A stretch of 64,000 nucleotides of DNA from Cytobacillus horneckiae (GCF_002835735.1 NZ_PISD01000066.1:1-64000), one strand, 5' to 3'; positions 1 through 9,012 are shown, numbered from the stretch's first letter. The notes: a model not told the origin generated them from the sequence alone. Translations and numbers: made by a program.

Positions 1-107
1 GTGCGGACTGACGCAAAAAAGAGAGAAGAGGCGCAAAAAGTGTGCGGACTGACGCAAAAAGGAGAGAGGCGCAAAAAGCATGTGAGTTGACGCGAAAAAG
101 AGAGAAA
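1..107. repeat. Short tandem repeat at window edge
   Basis: Two near-complete units of about 40 bp begin at 1 and 42 with GTGCGGACTGACGCAAAAA and end in a GCGCAAAAAG box. A third, degenerate partial unit begins near 82 (GTGAGTTGACGCGAAAAAG). The array probably continues to the left of the window. The unit is purine-rich on the + strand and the unit lengths (41 and about 40) are not kept as multiples of three, so it is unlikely to be coding. Confidence 0.75.
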
Positions 108-209
108 ATTTTCTTGTTTTTATTATTAGAATTATCTGATTACCAGTTAAAGAATTCTTAATTACCGTGTATAGTTATAATTATATGAATATTAAAGGAG
201 TACACTTGT

Positions 210-887
210 ATGAATAAGATGATTATATTTTTGATTTGTTTCTTGGTGATCTTTTTTGTAGCTGCTTGTGAAAAAGAAAAAACAGCAGAAGAGATTATCG
301 AGCCCTTGCTTTCTATTGAAAATGAAGTGAAGCCTTTATACGCAGAAGGGAAATATAAGATATTTGAAAAAGATGAATTAATTGGTGAAGTAGAGTTTCA
401 CGAATATGTTGATAAGAATGGAAGGAAAAAAATTATTGAATTTGATAAAAAGGTGGGAACTGAATCGCTGACGATTAATAATGGGGAGCAGGCAATTGTC
501 CATGCAGTCGGCTCCAAGCTCGCAAAACAATATGAAATCGCCGATGACAATGATACATTTGACTATTTAACGCAAATGAATCATCTTACATACTACCTTA
601 TGTATATACAAGACTCACATTCTGCAGTCTATAAAGGTGAAGAAGAAAGAAACGGATTTTTAACAGATCATCTCATACTCGAACCGGAGTCTGAGCTGTC
701 AATGGTGAGAGATTTTGAGATTTGGGTTGATAAAGAATCAAATGCCATCATTAAAGCAATTGTTCAAACCGGTGATAAACAAACAGAGATGGAATATTCC
801 AAAATCGATTTCTCACCGCAATTTGATGAAAACACTTTTAATATGGATTTGCCAGCTGAAGTAAAGATTGAAAAAGTAGAACAGTGA
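210..887 (+). CDS. LolA-like / lipoprotein carrier-type lipoprotein
   Basis: A 225-residue predicted lipoprotein. A hydrophobic signal segment (residues 4-19) ends in a lipobox with Cys20 (VAAC), so it should be anchored to the outer face of the cytoplasmic membrane. The mature part reads like the LolA/MucB-type half-barrel: a stretch of alternating strands, then a C-terminal block with W-V-D-K-E, a hydrophobic strand, and the F-S-P-Q-F-D-E-N-T-F motif near residues 205-215 that is common at the end of this fold in Gram-positive proteins of the YdcC type. AAGGAG lies 11 bases before the ATG. It stands alone, with an untypical AT-rich promoter region before it and a decayed gene after it. The fold assignment is an inference from pattern; the substrate is unknown. 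Confidence 0.6.
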   Translation: MNKMIIFLICFLVIFFVAACEKEKTAEEIIEPLLSIENEVKPLYAEGKYKIFEKDELIGEVEFHEYVDKNGRKKIIEFDKKVGTESLTINNGEQAIVHAVGSKLAKQYEIADDNDTFDYLTQMNHLTYYLMYIQDSHSAVYKGEEERNGFLTDHLILEPESELSMVRDFEIWVDKESNAIIKAIVQTGDKQTEMEYSKIDFSPQFDENTFNMDLPAEVKIEKVEQ

Positions 888-927
888 GTAATTGAAGATT
901 AATGAACGATAGCAGGGAGAGAAAAGT

Positions 928-1240
928 ATGATTTATAGTAAAGCAGAAAAAACAATCGAAACAGATAGATTGCGATAGATTGCTTCAGAATTTATTTAAA
1001 GAATCAGATGCAAAAACTGTTAGCATCATGTGCAATAATTACAATATATACAAAAACACAATGAGTTTGCCTTATCCCTATCCACTACAATGTGCTCTTT
1101 GGCTATCGTCAAATCATAAACAATATAATAATGGTGAAATTACCTACTGGATAGGAGAAGATTATTGGAGAAACGGATACGGAACGGAAGCAACTAAGGC
1201 CATGATAGAAAATCCAGTTAAAATAACTAAAAAACTATTG
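928..1240 (+). pseudogene. Decayed GNAT (RimJ/RimL-type) acetyltransferase
   Basis: An ATG at 928 with an AGGGAGA ribosome site opens a peptide beginning MIYSKAEKTIETDRL, the typical N-terminus of RimJ/RimL-like N-acetyltransferases, but it hits a stop after 16 codons at 976. The homology resumes in another frame from about 985 with 'SLPYPYP' and later 'NNGEITYWIGEDYWRNGYGTEA', the acetyl-CoA-binding region of the family. Between the two conserved blocks the usual 30 or so residues of the central sheet are missing, and the homology ends near 1225 with no proper C-terminus. At least one frameshift or stop, one internal deletion and a 3' loss make it non-functional. The open frame 980-1462 is a chance product of this decay. 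Confidence 0.75.
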
Positions 1241-1320
1241 AAAAGTGAAGATCAAGAAGAGGCATCAAGTAATTTCGATTTTTTCTTCTTTTACGATAAT
1301 AAATGTATAAATTTTTTGAC

Positions 1321-1351
1321 TACCACAGGTCTTTTATACTGTGGTATTTTT
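1321..1351 (+). terminator. Rho-independent terminator
   Basis: An 8-bp perfect stem TACCACAG / CTGTGGTA with a 10-base loop, followed by a T run. It probably once ended the decayed acetyltransferase transcript. From here to 1630 I see no gene. Confidence 0.75.
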
Positions 1352-1630
1352 CATTCTCTGAAGTTAAAGAAGCTAGAGAGCTATCGCAGAATAAAGTGGT
1401 GTTATTCCACTATCATGTGTAATACATTGTCTTGTTCTTTTGGATACCGTAATGAAGGTTAGTCGCCTCCCTCTATCTTTGGTATTATCTGCTCCTTCTA
1501 ATGAAATACTTTTTCTAAACAAGAAGGCTAGTAAAAAGAAAAACGAGCTTTTATAGTAAAAAAAAGTAAGAGCATACAAAAATATATTGTCAGAATAATT
1601 CGTCTATGATACGATTAAATCATTCAGTTA

Positions 1631-1645
1631 GTGCAAACGTTTTCA
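1631..1645 (+). promoter_or_regulatory. cre-like operator (one mismatch)
   Basis: GTGCAAACGTTTTCA matches the CcpA consensus WTGNAANCGNWNNCW at all but the first position. It lies 150 bp before the sugar-binding protein gene and 60 bp before a perfect cre. It could also be an operator for the LacI-family regulator encoded at 5059, whose recognition helix is of the same type. Confidence 0.55.
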
Positions 1646-1704
1646 TAATAGATGGTGATGAATCTGTAAAAAGAATTTGTCTTTACATATGATATATCTA
1701 TTAA

Positions 1705-1719
1705 TTGGAAGCGTTTCCT
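1705..1719 (+). promoter_or_regulatory. cre site (CcpA operator), perfect consensus
   Basis: TTGGAAGCGTTTCCT fits WTGNAANCGNWNNCW at every position and has a near-perfect dyad, GGAAGCGTTTCC. It lies 76 bp before the start of the sugar-binding lipoprotein gene, where it could block initiation or early elongation under glucose. The high symmetry also suits the dedicated LacI regulator of the locus. Confidence 0.7.
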
Positions 1720-1794
1720 AAGTGATGCCATTACAATGAATTATGCAACCGAATTCATTGCAAAAATTACTCATTTATAGGGGGAAATTCAGAG

Positions 1795-3090
1795 ATGAGG
1801 GGTAAAAAATTTTATGCAGGGCTTGCTATTGCAGTTTTGGCATCAGGTGCTCTATTAGCAGGGTGTGGAGGTTCTAATGAAGAAAAAGCATCTTCTTCAG
1901 GAGACAAAGTTGTTGTTGACGTTTTCCAATACAAAGTAGAGTTCAAAACTCAGTTTGAAGATTTAGTCAAAAAATATGAAGAAGAGAACCCTGGTGTTGA
2001 TATCAACATAAAAACAGTTGGTGGTGGAAATGACTACGGTGCAGCTGTAAAAGCATCTTTCTCCTCTGGAGATGAGCCCAGTATCTTTAACGTAGGTGGG
2101 CCTTCTGATGTTGCTGAATATCGAGATTACCTTGCGGATTTATCTGGAACAGAAGCAGCAAAAGCAGCGCTAGATGGCACCTTTACAAGTGTAATAGATG
2201 GTGAAGAGGTTCTGGGATTGCCATATAACCAAGAAGGATATGGATACATCTATAATAAAGCAGTATTTGAAAAAGCAGGAATTAAGGCTGAAGACATTAA
2301 AACATATGAGGATCTAGAAAAGGCGGTTAAAACTTTAGACAGTCAAAAGGATGAGTTAGGACTTGACGCTGTATTTGCACTTGCTGCAAAAGAAACTTGG
2401 GTACTTGGAAATCACTTAGCGAACGTTTTCATTGCTCCTGATTTCAATCACGATGTTGTAGAAGCGTTTAACTCAAAAACAATCCCAATGACGAAGAGTA
2501 CAGAACTTCAAAGAATGCTGGATTTACAAGCTGACTATTCTGTACAGCCAGTACTTAGCCTTGACTACTCTCAACAAGTTGAGCAGTTATTCTCACTTCA
2601 AAAAGTGGCAATGATGCAGCAAGGAAACTGGACATACAACTCCATTTATGAAATCGATCCTGAGTTCGCAGAAAACAATATTGGTATTATTCCGATTCCT
2701 GTAGAAGGATTTGAAGGAAAGCTTCCTGTAGGTGTTCCAATGTACTGGGGAGTTAATAAGCAAGCTGATGAAGCAGTAGTAGAAGAATCTAAGAAATTTT
2801 TAGACTGGTTGTACACATCTGAAACAGGTAAAACAGCGGTTTTGGAAGATTTCAAATTTATCCCTGCATATGAAGGATATGACGAAACTAAGATTGCTGA
2901 TCCGCTTTCACAAGAAATCTATAAGTATGCTTCTGAAGGAAACACTATTGGATGGACGTTTTTAGGAGCGCCAACTGGCTGGCAGCAAGAAGTATTAGGT
3001 GTTAATATGCAGAAATATTTAAGTGGTCAAGCGACTTGGGAAGAGACAATGAAGGCGTCTCAGGATTCATGGGAAAAGTCTCGTCCATAG
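1795..3090 (+). CDS. ABC transporter sugar-binding lipoprotein
   Basis: A 431-residue extracellular solute-binding protein of family 1 (SBP_bac_1, MsmE/MalE-like). The signal peptide ends in the lipobox LLAGC with Cys24, so it is lipid-anchored and captures sugar at the cell surface for the two permeases that follow. After a Ser-rich linker, the mature chain shows the two-lobe pattern of the family, for example 'LPYNQEGYGYIYNKAVFEKAGI' split around the hinge (about residues 143-164) and a Trp-rich C-terminal lobe. The ribosome site is a run of five G about 10 bases before ATG. The gene is separated from the permeases by a 12-bp perfect hairpin, which likely leaves the binding protein in excess over the membrane parts. 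Substrate is not readable; context suggests an alpha-glucoside or related glucose derivative. Confidence 0.9.
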   Translation: MRGKKFYAGLAIAVLASGALLAGCGGSNEEKASSSGDKVVVDVFQYKVEFKTQFEDLVKKYEEENPGVDINIKTVGGGNDYGAAVKASFSSGDEPSIFNVGGPSDVAEYRDYLADLSGTEAAKAALDGTFTSVIDGEEVLGLPYNQEGYGYIYNKAVFEKAGIKAEDIKTYEDLEKAVKTLDSQKDELGLDAVFALAAKETWVLGNHLANVFIAPDFNHDVVEAFNSKTIPMTKSTELQRMLDLQADYSVQPVLSLDYSQQVEQLFSLQKVAMMQQGNWTYNSIYEIDPEFAENNIGIIPIPVEGFEGKLPVGVPMYWGVNKQADEAVVEESKKFLDWLYTSETGKTAVLEDFKFIPAYEGYDETKIADPLSQEIYKYASEGNTIGWTFLGAPTGWQQEVLGVNMQKYLSGQATWEETMKASQDSWEKSRP

Positions 3091-3123
3091 GAGACTAATT
3101 CTCTATTTTAAAAAGGGTAAAAA

Positions 3124-3169
3124 ATAGCTAACGAAGCAGCGTAGACGGTTTCGTTAGCTATTCCTTTTA
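3124..3169 (+). terminator. Intercistronic hairpin / partial terminator
   Basis: A 12-bp perfect stem (3124-3135 with 3150-3161, ATAGCTAACGAA and its complement) followed by a weak T-rich tail. Its place between the binding-protein gene and its permeases suggests an mRNA-stabilising or attenuating hairpin. Confidence 0.7.
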
Positions 3170-3263
3170 TCAAATGGAGCATGAATCGGGGATAACCTTT
3201 ATCCCGGCTCAATTCATCATTTCTTGGTTGTCTTTAAACCGTGAAACGCACAGGAGGTTACCA

Positions 3264-4124
3264 ATGAGAAATCGGGATCTATCATTTTGGCTGTTTTTAA
3301 CACCTGTTCTGTTAAGTTTATTCCTTGTGGTGATCATTCCGCTCCTATATGGTACAGTTTATTCTTTTACAAACTGGAATGGTCTTAAAGCTACGGAATT
3401 TATAGGTTTTCAAAACTATATCGATTTATTTAAGGAAGAAGAATTTAGAGCATCACTTTGGTTTACGATTAAATTTACTGTTGTTTCGGTGATCTTACTT
3501 AACTTCCTTGGTCTAGGACTTGCATTACTCGTTACAACAAAAATTAAAACAAATAATCTTTTGAGAACTATTTTCTTTATGCCGAACTTAATTGGCGGAC
3601 TTATTCTGGGATTTATCTGGCAGTTTATTTTTATCAGTGCCTTTAGTAGCCTTGGAGAATTAATTGGGGCTGAAGGCTTGCAGGGGTGGTTATCAACTAC
3701 TGAAACTGGTTTCTGGGGTCTTGTGATTTTATCTAGTTGGCAATGGGCCGGATACATTATGATCATTTATATTGCATATTTGGAAAACATCCCAGGTGAA
3801 TTACTTGAAGCAGCCGAAATTGATGGAGCGAACGCATTCCAACGATTTAAACATATAACCTTTCCACTTGTGGCACCTGCGTTCACAGTCAGCATGTTTT
3901 TAACGATTTCACATTCATTTAAAATTTATGATCAAAACTTGTCACTTACTGGCGGGGGGCCTTTCAACTCAACGCAAATGGTAGCGATGGAAATATATAA
4001 GACAGCCTTTAGCGAAAATCAAATGGCTCTTGCTCAATCAAAAGGGATTATCTTCCTTATTATCGTTGCAGTCGTATCATTAACACAAACGTACTTTAAC
4101 AAAAAGCGGGAGGTCGACTTGTAA
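3264..4124 (+). CDS. ABC sugar transporter permease 1
   Basis: A 286-residue inner-membrane permease of the binding-protein-dependent (MalF/MsmF-like) type with six expected membrane segments, the first at residues 8-29. The cytoplasmic EAA loop that docks the ATPase is plain: E-A-A-E-I-D-G-A-N-A-F near residues 182-192, followed by F-P-L-V-A-P. The ATG at 3264 is chosen over an upstream in-frame ATG at 3174 because AGGAGG lies 6 bases before it, and the extra 30 residues upstream do not look like a permease and overlap the leader. Its stop overlaps the start of permease 2 (TAATG), showing translational coupling. The partner ATPase is probably the MsmX-like protein encoded at 15533. Confidence 0.9.
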   Translation: MRNRDLSFWLFLTPVLLSLFLVVIIPLLYGTVYSFTNWNGLKATEFIGFQNYIDLFKEEEFRASLWFTIKFTVVSVILLNFLGLGLALLVTTKIKTNNLLRTIFFMPNLIGGLILGFIWQFIFISAFSSLGELIGAEGLQGWLSTTETGFWGLVILSSWQWAGYIMIIYIAYLENIPGELLEAAEIDGANAFQRFKHITFPLVAPAFTVSMFLTISHSFKIYDQNLSLTGGGPFNSTQMVAMEIYKTAFSENQMALAQSKGIIFLIIVAVVSLTQTYFNKKREVDL

Positions 4125-4942
4125 TGAAACAAAAGAAAATCGGTTTAGTTTTATTAGAAATATTCGGCCTGCTCCTTGCGATTCTTTGGTTATCTCCGTT
4201 TTATTTAATGCTCGTAAATGCTTTTAAAACGAAAAGAGAAATCTTTACAAATGTACTTGGGATACCGGAAGAATTTACGTTTGAGAACTTTAACCGAGCC
4301 TTTGTTGAATTAGACTTTGTGAACTCGTTCCTGAACTCACTCTTCATATCAGTTGTGAGTGTAGCGATTATCATTCTGTTTTCTGCGATGGCTGGATATG
4401 CATTAGCACGGAATAAGAGCAAGCTTAGTAATATTATCTTTTACTTCTTTGTTGGCGCAATGTTGATTCCGTTTCAATCTGTTATGATCCCGCTCGTTTC
4501 TATCTTTGGGCAGGCGGAGATGCTAAACCAAGCTAGTTTAATTTTTATGTACTTAGGATTTGGATGTAGCTTGTCTATATTCCTATATCACGGCGCAATG
4601 ACTGGTATTTCGAACTCATTGGATGAAGCAGCGAAGATTGATGGAGCAAACAAGTTTCAAACATTCTGGCATATTATCTTTCCATTGTTAAAACCGATTT
4701 CAGTAACAGTCGGAATTCTAAATGTGATCTGGATTTGGAACGACTTCTTATTGCCATCTCTTGTAATTGGGGAAGCAAATGCAACTATTCCTTTAAAGAT
4801 GTTCTACTTCTTTGGTCAGTATACGAAACAATGGCATTTGGCCTTGGCGGGATTAACCATCGCAATCATTCCAGTTATTATTGGTTACTTCTTTGCTCAA
4901 AAACAAATTATTAAAGGTGTGTCTGAAGGTGCTGTTAAATAA
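4124..4942 (+). CDS. ABC sugar transporter permease 2
   Basis: A 272-residue permease of the MalG/MsmG type, the second half of the heterodimeric membrane channel. Six hydrophobic segments are visible, and the EAA motif is E-A-A-K-I-D-G-A-N-K-F near residues 167-177 with F-P-L-L-K-P after it. Start and the previous stop share bases (TAATG). A weak hairpin region follows before the regulator gene, so the three transport genes form the first part of the operon. Confidence 0.9.
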   Translation: MKQKKIGLVLLEIFGLLLAILWLSPFYLMLVNAFKTKREIFTNVLGIPEEFTFENFNRAFVELDFVNSFLNSLFISVVSVAIIILFSAMAGYALARNKSKLSNIIFYFFVGAMLIPFQSVMIPLVSIFGQAEMLNQASLIFMYLGFGCSLSIFLYHGAMTGISNSLDEAAKIDGANKFQTFWHIIFPLLKPISVTVGILNVIWIWNDFLLPSLVIGEANATIPLKMFYFFGQYTKQWHLALAGLTIAIIPVIIGYFFAQKQIIKGVSEGAVK

Positions 4943-4970
4943 TATAAAATGAGTTTATAAGATAAATAAG

Positions 4971-5031
4971 GAACTAATTTACGAACATAATGTGCAGCTA
5001 TGTTTCTGAATTTCCCTAGTTTATTTTATTA
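4971..5031 (+). terminator. Weak terminator-like inverted repeat
   Basis: GAACATA (4983-4989) and TATGTTT form a 7-bp stem, flanked by AACTA/TAGTT and then a T-rich TTATTTTATT tail. It lies between permease 2 and the LacI gene and may end or attenuate the transport transcript. Confidence 0.35.
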
Positions 5032-5058
5032 AAAATAAAAAGAGGGACGGTAATTACG

Positions 5059-6093
5059 ATGTCAGTTACGATTAAAGATGTTGCCAAGAAAGCAGGCGTG
5101 GCACCTTCTACTGTTTCGCGTGTGATCGCTGAAAGTCCGAAAATAAGTAAGGAAACGAAAAAGAAAGTCAGAAAAGTTATGGATGAATTGGGCTATCATT
5201 TGAACTTAAATGCTCGAAATCTAGTTCAGAAATCGACGAAAACAATCGGAATTGTCTTGAAAAATTCAGCAAGTCAGTCTTTGCTCAACCCTGTTTTTCC
5301 TGAAATTTTAAATGGAATTAGTGCTTTTTGTCATCAGGAGGATTTTAGTATTATCTTAACTTCGGGAAGTTCAGAGGAAGAAATTTTTCAAGATACGGTT
5401 AAAATTGTCCAAGGGAAAAAAGTGGACGGAATCATTGTTATGTATTCCAAAAAAGATGATAAGGTGGTTCCTTATTTGTCAGAATGCGGAATTCCTTTTC
5501 TTGTTATTGGGAAACCTGTTTTCGGCCTTAATGAGGTTATGTATGTCGATAATGATAATGTCTTCGCAGCCAAACAGGCTACCGACTATTTAATCAAGCT
5601 AGGGCATAAGCAGATTGCCTTCATTTCTGCAGCTCCAAATTATGAAGTGTCCCTATCTCGATGTTACGGATATAAGCTAGCCTTAACGGAAAATAACTTA
5701 GAAATCAAAGAAAGCTATATAAAAAGTTTTCAAATTGAACAAAAGGATCCTGGCAAACAAGCGGTTACGGAACTATTGCAAATGACAGAACCGCCAACTG
5801 CTCTTCTTATTGCAGATGATCTTCAAGCGATGCTTGTTTTATTAATTTTAAGAGAATTGAAGATAAAAGTTCCGGAGGATGTCAGTATCGTAGCCTTTAA
5901 TAATACTATTATTTCTAGGTTATCGAGCCCTCCCTTAACTTCGGTGAATATTCAAACCTATCAGTTAGGTTATGAAGCAGCCCGTTGTCTGATTGAACAA
6001 ATTAAAGAACCGGATAGTAGCAAGAAGAGTGTCATTATTCCTACAAATATGGAAGAACGTGAATCTTGTTTAGCAATAAATCATTTGAAATAA
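5059..6093 (+). CDS. LacI/GalR-family transcriptional regulator
   Basis: A 344-residue repressor. The N-terminal helix-turn-helix (residues 4-23, T-I-K-D-V-A-K-K-A-G-V-A-P-S-T-V-S-R) is the standard LacI DNA-reading domain. The rest is a periplasmic-binding-protein-like core ('VDGIIVMYSK', 'PTALLIADD', 'ISRLSSPPLTSVN') that should bind a sugar effector. The C-terminal block resembles MalR/MsmR-type regulators of alpha-glucoside loci. It sits between the transporter and the enzyme genes and is the likely local switch; the two dyads at 1631 and 1705 are candidate operators. Ribosome site GAGGGACGG precedes the ATG. Confidence 0.9.
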   Translation: MSVTIKDVAKKAGVAPSTVSRVIAESPKISKETKKKVRKVMDELGYHLNLNARNLVQKSTKTIGIVLKNSASQSLLNPVFPEILNGISAFCHQEDFSIILTSGSSEEEIFQDTVKIVQGKKVDGIIVMYSKKDDKVVPYLSECGIPFLVIGKPVFGLNEVMYVDNDNVFAAKQATDYLIKLGHKQIAFISAAPNYEVSLSRCYGYKLALTENNLEIKESYIKSFQIEQKDPGKQAVTELLQMTEPPTALLIADDLQAMLVLLILRELKIKVPEDVSIVAFNNTIISRLSSPPLTSVNIQTYQLGYEAARCLIEQIKEPDSSKKSVIIPTNMEERESCLAINHLK

Positions 6094-6185
6094 ATGCTAA
6101 ACCGTGAGCATTTCACTTTTAAAATTAAATGGGGCAATACAAGCATGCCTTTAAAAAATATATTAATTTCAAGGAGATTTTACGG

Positions 6186-6914
6186 ATGAATGTACTCGTT
6201 TGGAATGAAAACCGCCATGAAAAAACGAATCAAGTGGTAGCTGAAAACTATCCAAAAGGCATTCATGGAGCGATTGCTGAGTTTTTACAAAGGGAGGATG
6301 TTGTTGTAAAGACTGCCACACTGGATGAGCCTGAGCATGGCTTAACAGATGAGAGATTAAATAAAACGGATGTATTGGTTTGGTGGGGCCATAAAGCTCA
6401 TGGAGATGTAAACGACGAAATCGTTGAAAGGGTACAACAGCGTGTTCTTGAAGGAATGGGACTTGTTGTTCTTCACTCTGGTCATTTCTCTAAAATCTTT
6501 AAAAAGTTGATGGGAACCTCTTGTGATTTGAAATGGCGTGAGGCTGGAGAAAAAGAGCGTCTATGGGTAGTGGATCCATCGCATCCAATTGCTAAAGGAG
6601 TCGGGCAATATTTTGAGATAGAGCAAGAAGAAATGTACGGAGAACATTTTGATATTCCAACTCCAGACGAGCTTATTTTTGTTAGTTGGTTTGCAGGCGG
6701 AGAAGTGTTCCGCAGTGGTTGCACATTCAAACGTGGTAAAGGGAAAATCTTCTACTTCCGTCCTGGCCATGAAACATACAAAACCTATTATAACGAAAAT
6801 GTACAACGCGTAATTAAAAATGCAGTTAAATGGGCAAAGCCAAGTGAAACGGAAACACATACTTATGGAAATGTTCAAGCTTTAGAGAAAATTTCTGCAA
6901 AAGCAAACGCTTAA
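6186..6914 (+). CDS. ThuA-domain protein (trehalose utilisation family)
   Basis: A 242-residue cytosolic protein of the ThuA family, a class I glutamine amidotransferase-like fold. Marks visible are [10 protein letters not shown] (residues 63-72), V-V-L-H-S-G-H (94-100), and [13 protein letters not shown] (186-198). ATG 6186 is chosen because AAGGAG lies about 10 bases before it; an upstream in-frame ATG at 6129 would add 19 residues unlike the family. In Sinorhizobium, thuA acts with the Gfo/Idh enzyme ThuB on 3-keto disaccharides. Here it directly precedes two Gfo/Idh genes and a TIM-barrel enzyme, so a role as lyase, hydratase or isomerase on a 3-keto sugar is inferred. The exact reaction cannot be read from sequence. 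Confidence 0.85.
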   Translation: MNVLVWNENRHEKTNQVVAENYPKGIHGAIAEFLQREDVVVKTATLDEPEHGLTDERLNKTDVLVWWGHKAHGDVNDEIVERVQQRVLEGMGLVVLHSGHFSKIFKKLMGTSCDLKWREAGEKERLWVVDPSHPIAKGVGQYFEIEQEEMYGEHFDIPTPDELIFVSWFAGGEVFRSGCTFKRGKGKIFYFRPGHETYKTYYNENVQRVIKNAVKWAKPSETETHTYGNVQALEKISAKANA

Positions 6915-6946
6915 TGACTTTTTACTGAATAAAGGAGAGAGAGAAT

Positions 6947-7978
6947 ATGTCAAAATTAAAAGTTGCGGTGGTTGGTTGTGGAAGTATAGCTAAACATCGC
7001 CATTTAATCGAATATGCTGCTCACCCTGAAGTTGAAATTACAGCTGTTTGCGATAAAGTAGCTGAACGTGCAAAGGAAATAGCTGAAAAGTATAATGTGA
7101 AAGCTTATACAAGCTACGAAGAGCTACTTGCGACGGAAGAAATCGATGCTGTCAGTGTTTGTACGCCAAACTACCTTCACGCACCTGTTTCGATCGCAGC
7201 ACTAAATGCCGGCTGTCATGTACTATGTGAAAAGCCAATGGCTAGTTCAAGAGAAGAAGCTGAGCAAATGATTAAAGCAGCTGAAAAGAATAATAAGAAA
7301 TTAATGATTGCTCATAATCAGCGTTTTGTTCTGTCTCATGTTAAAGCACGCCAGTTAATCGAATCAGGAGAAGTAGGCAAAATCTACAGCTTCAGAACAA
7401 CATTCGGCCATGGTGGACCAGAATCTTGGAGTGCGGACGGGAAAGAGAGCTGGTTTTTTAAGAAGGATCAAGCCTTTATTGGTGCAATGGGCGATTTAGG
7501 TGTTCATAAAGCGGATTTACTTCGCTTCTTACTAGGAGAAGAGTTTGTTGAAGTCGCTAGCTTTGTGGAAACATCTGCAAAGGAGAACACTAATGTTGAC
7601 GATAATGCAGTGTTTATTTTGAAAAGTGAAAGTGGTGTAATTGGAACCCTTGCAGCCAGCTGGGCTTACAATGCAGGCGAAGATAATTCAACAATCATTT
7701 ATGGTGAAAAAGCAATCTTGCGTTTAGAAGATGATCCGAATAATTCCTTAGTTGTACAATATACAAATGGCGAGGTTGTTCGTTATGAGCTAGGGAAAAT
7801 TCAGTCAAATGAAGAGGGAGGACAGAAAAATACGCATGTAGTCGAAAATTTTGTTCAGTCTATCACAGAGGATACAATTCCGCCAATTTCAGGCGAGGAA
7901 GGAAAAAAGTCGCTAGAAATTATTTTAGCAGCGATTGAGTCCAATGAATCGAAAAAAATTACGCAGGTGTTAGCATGA
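6947..7978 (+). CDS. Gfo/Idh/MocA-family oxidoreductase 1
   Basis: A 343-residue NAD(P)-dependent sugar dehydrogenase of the glucose-fructose oxidoreductase family. The Rossmann motif G-C-G-S-I-A lies at residues 10-15, and the E-K-P motif at 95-97 carries the catalytic lysine. The second catalytic block is G-D-L-G-V-H-K-A-D, with His187 and Asp190. A GGAGAGAGAG ribosome site precedes the ATG. The stop overlaps the next gene's start (ATGA), so the two dehydrogenases are translationally coupled and probably work in the same pathway. One may oxidise C3 of the imported sugar and the other reduce 3-keto-glucose. Which does which cannot be decided from sequence. Confidence 0.9.
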   Translation: MSKLKVAVVGCGSIAKHRHLIEYAAHPEVEITAVCDKVAERAKEIAEKYNVKAYTSYEELLATEEIDAVSVCTPNYLHAPVSIAALNAGCHVLCEKPMASSREEAEQMIKAAEKNNKKLMIAHNQRFVLSHVKARQLIESGEVGKIYSFRTTFGHGGPESWSADGKESWFFKKDQAFIGAMGDLGVHKADLLRFLLGEEFVEVASFVETSAKENTNVDDNAVFILKSESGVIGTLAASWAYNAGEDNSTIIYGEKAILRLEDDPNNSLVVQYTNGEVVRYELGKIQSNEEGGQKNTHVVENFVQSITEDTIPPISGEEGKKSLEIILAAIESNESKKITQVLA

Positions 7979-9012
7979 AAAAATTTAGAATAGGAATTAT
8001 TGGAGCAGGAGGCATCGCGAAAGCTCGCCATATTCCCGTATTTTTAAAGATGAAAGAAAAGGTAACACTTTCAGCGGTTCAAGATTTGAATGAGAGTCGA
8101 GCGCGAGAAGTAGCAGAGGAATATGGAATTGAGCATGTTTTTTCTGATTATCGTGATATGTTTCTTGAGGTCGATGCTGTTGCTATTTGTACCCCTAATA
8201 AGTTTCATGCGGAAATTACCATTGCAGCACTAGAAGCTGGGGTTCATGTACTATGTGAAAAGCCGATGGCAATTTCAGCGGTAGAATGTGAAGCTATGAT
8301 AGCAAGTTCTAAAAAATCCGGAAAAGTGTTAGCGATTGCCTATCATTATCGGTTTAAAAAGGAGTCACAAGCAGCGAAACGGGCTATTGAAAAAGGAGAA
8401 ATTGGTGAATCAATTGTGACAAGAATTCAAGCCTTGAGACGTCGTAAAGTGCCAAACTGGGGAGTTTTTACGAATAAAGAATTACAAGGAGGAGGCAGTC
8501 TGATCGATTATGGCTGTCACTTGCTTGATTTATCACTCTGGTTGATGGAGGATGTAAAGCCTGTAGATGTGGTAGGGAAAACGTATAATCGGCTAAGCAA
8601 GCAGCCAAATCAAGTGAATGAATGGGGATCGTTTGACCATGAAACTTTTGAGGTTGATGATCATGTAACAAGCTATATTACGTTTGATAACGGCGCTTCA
8701 TTATTATTTGAATGCTCTTGGTCTGCAAATATTAAATCGGATGCTGAACATGTAAGTATTTCAGGGGTTGACGGTGGAATAAATGTATTTCCACTAGAGC
8801 TTTATCATGCGAAGGATGGCATGTTAGTAAATAGGACAGAACAAACGATTCTTGGCGAAGATAATCCTTGGGTTTCACAGGCAGAGAATTTTATTGCTGC
8901 TTGCCTAGGAGAAGCAGCGTTGGTTGTGAAACCAGAAGACGCTTTAAAGGTAACCAAAATTATTGAGGCAATCTATCGAAGCAGTGAGACTGGAGAAAAG
9001 GTACCGCTGTAA
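7975..9012 (+). CDS. Gfo/Idh/MocA-family oxidoreductase 2
   Basis: A 345-residue paralogue of the previous gene in the same fold: dinucleotide motif G-A-G-G-I-A at residues 10-15, E-K-P at 95-97, and a catalytic block G-G-S-L-I-D-Y-G-C-H-L-L-D with His182 and Asp185. The two copies differ widely outside these motifs, which argues for different substrates or directions and against a recent duplication. The start overlaps the previous stop by four bases. The 180 bp after it hold only a GC hairpin (GGGGA...TCCCC near 9115-9136) before the isomerase-like gene. Confidence 0.9.
   Translation: MKKFRIGIIGAGGIAKARHIPVFLKMKEKVTLSAVQDLNESRAREVAEEYGIEHVFSDYRDMFLEVDAVAICTPNKFHAEITIAALEAGVHVLCEKPMAISAVECEAMIASSKKSGKVLAIAYHYRFKKESQAAKRAIEKGEIGESIVTRIQALRRRKVPNWGVFTNKELQGGGSLIDYGCHLLDLSLWLMEDVKPVDVVGKTYNRLSKQPNQVNEWGSFDHETFEVDDHVTSYITFDNGASLLFECSWSANIKSDAEHVSISGVDGGINVFPLELYHAKDGMLVNRTEQTILGEDNPWVSQAENFIAACLGEAALVVKPEDALKVTKIIEAIYRSSETGEKVPL

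Noticed and set aside
980..1462. Open frame of 160 codons as a functional gene
   Set aside because: It joins two fragments of a GNAT acetyltransferase to an unrelated tail that runs across a terminator, and lacks a ribosome site.
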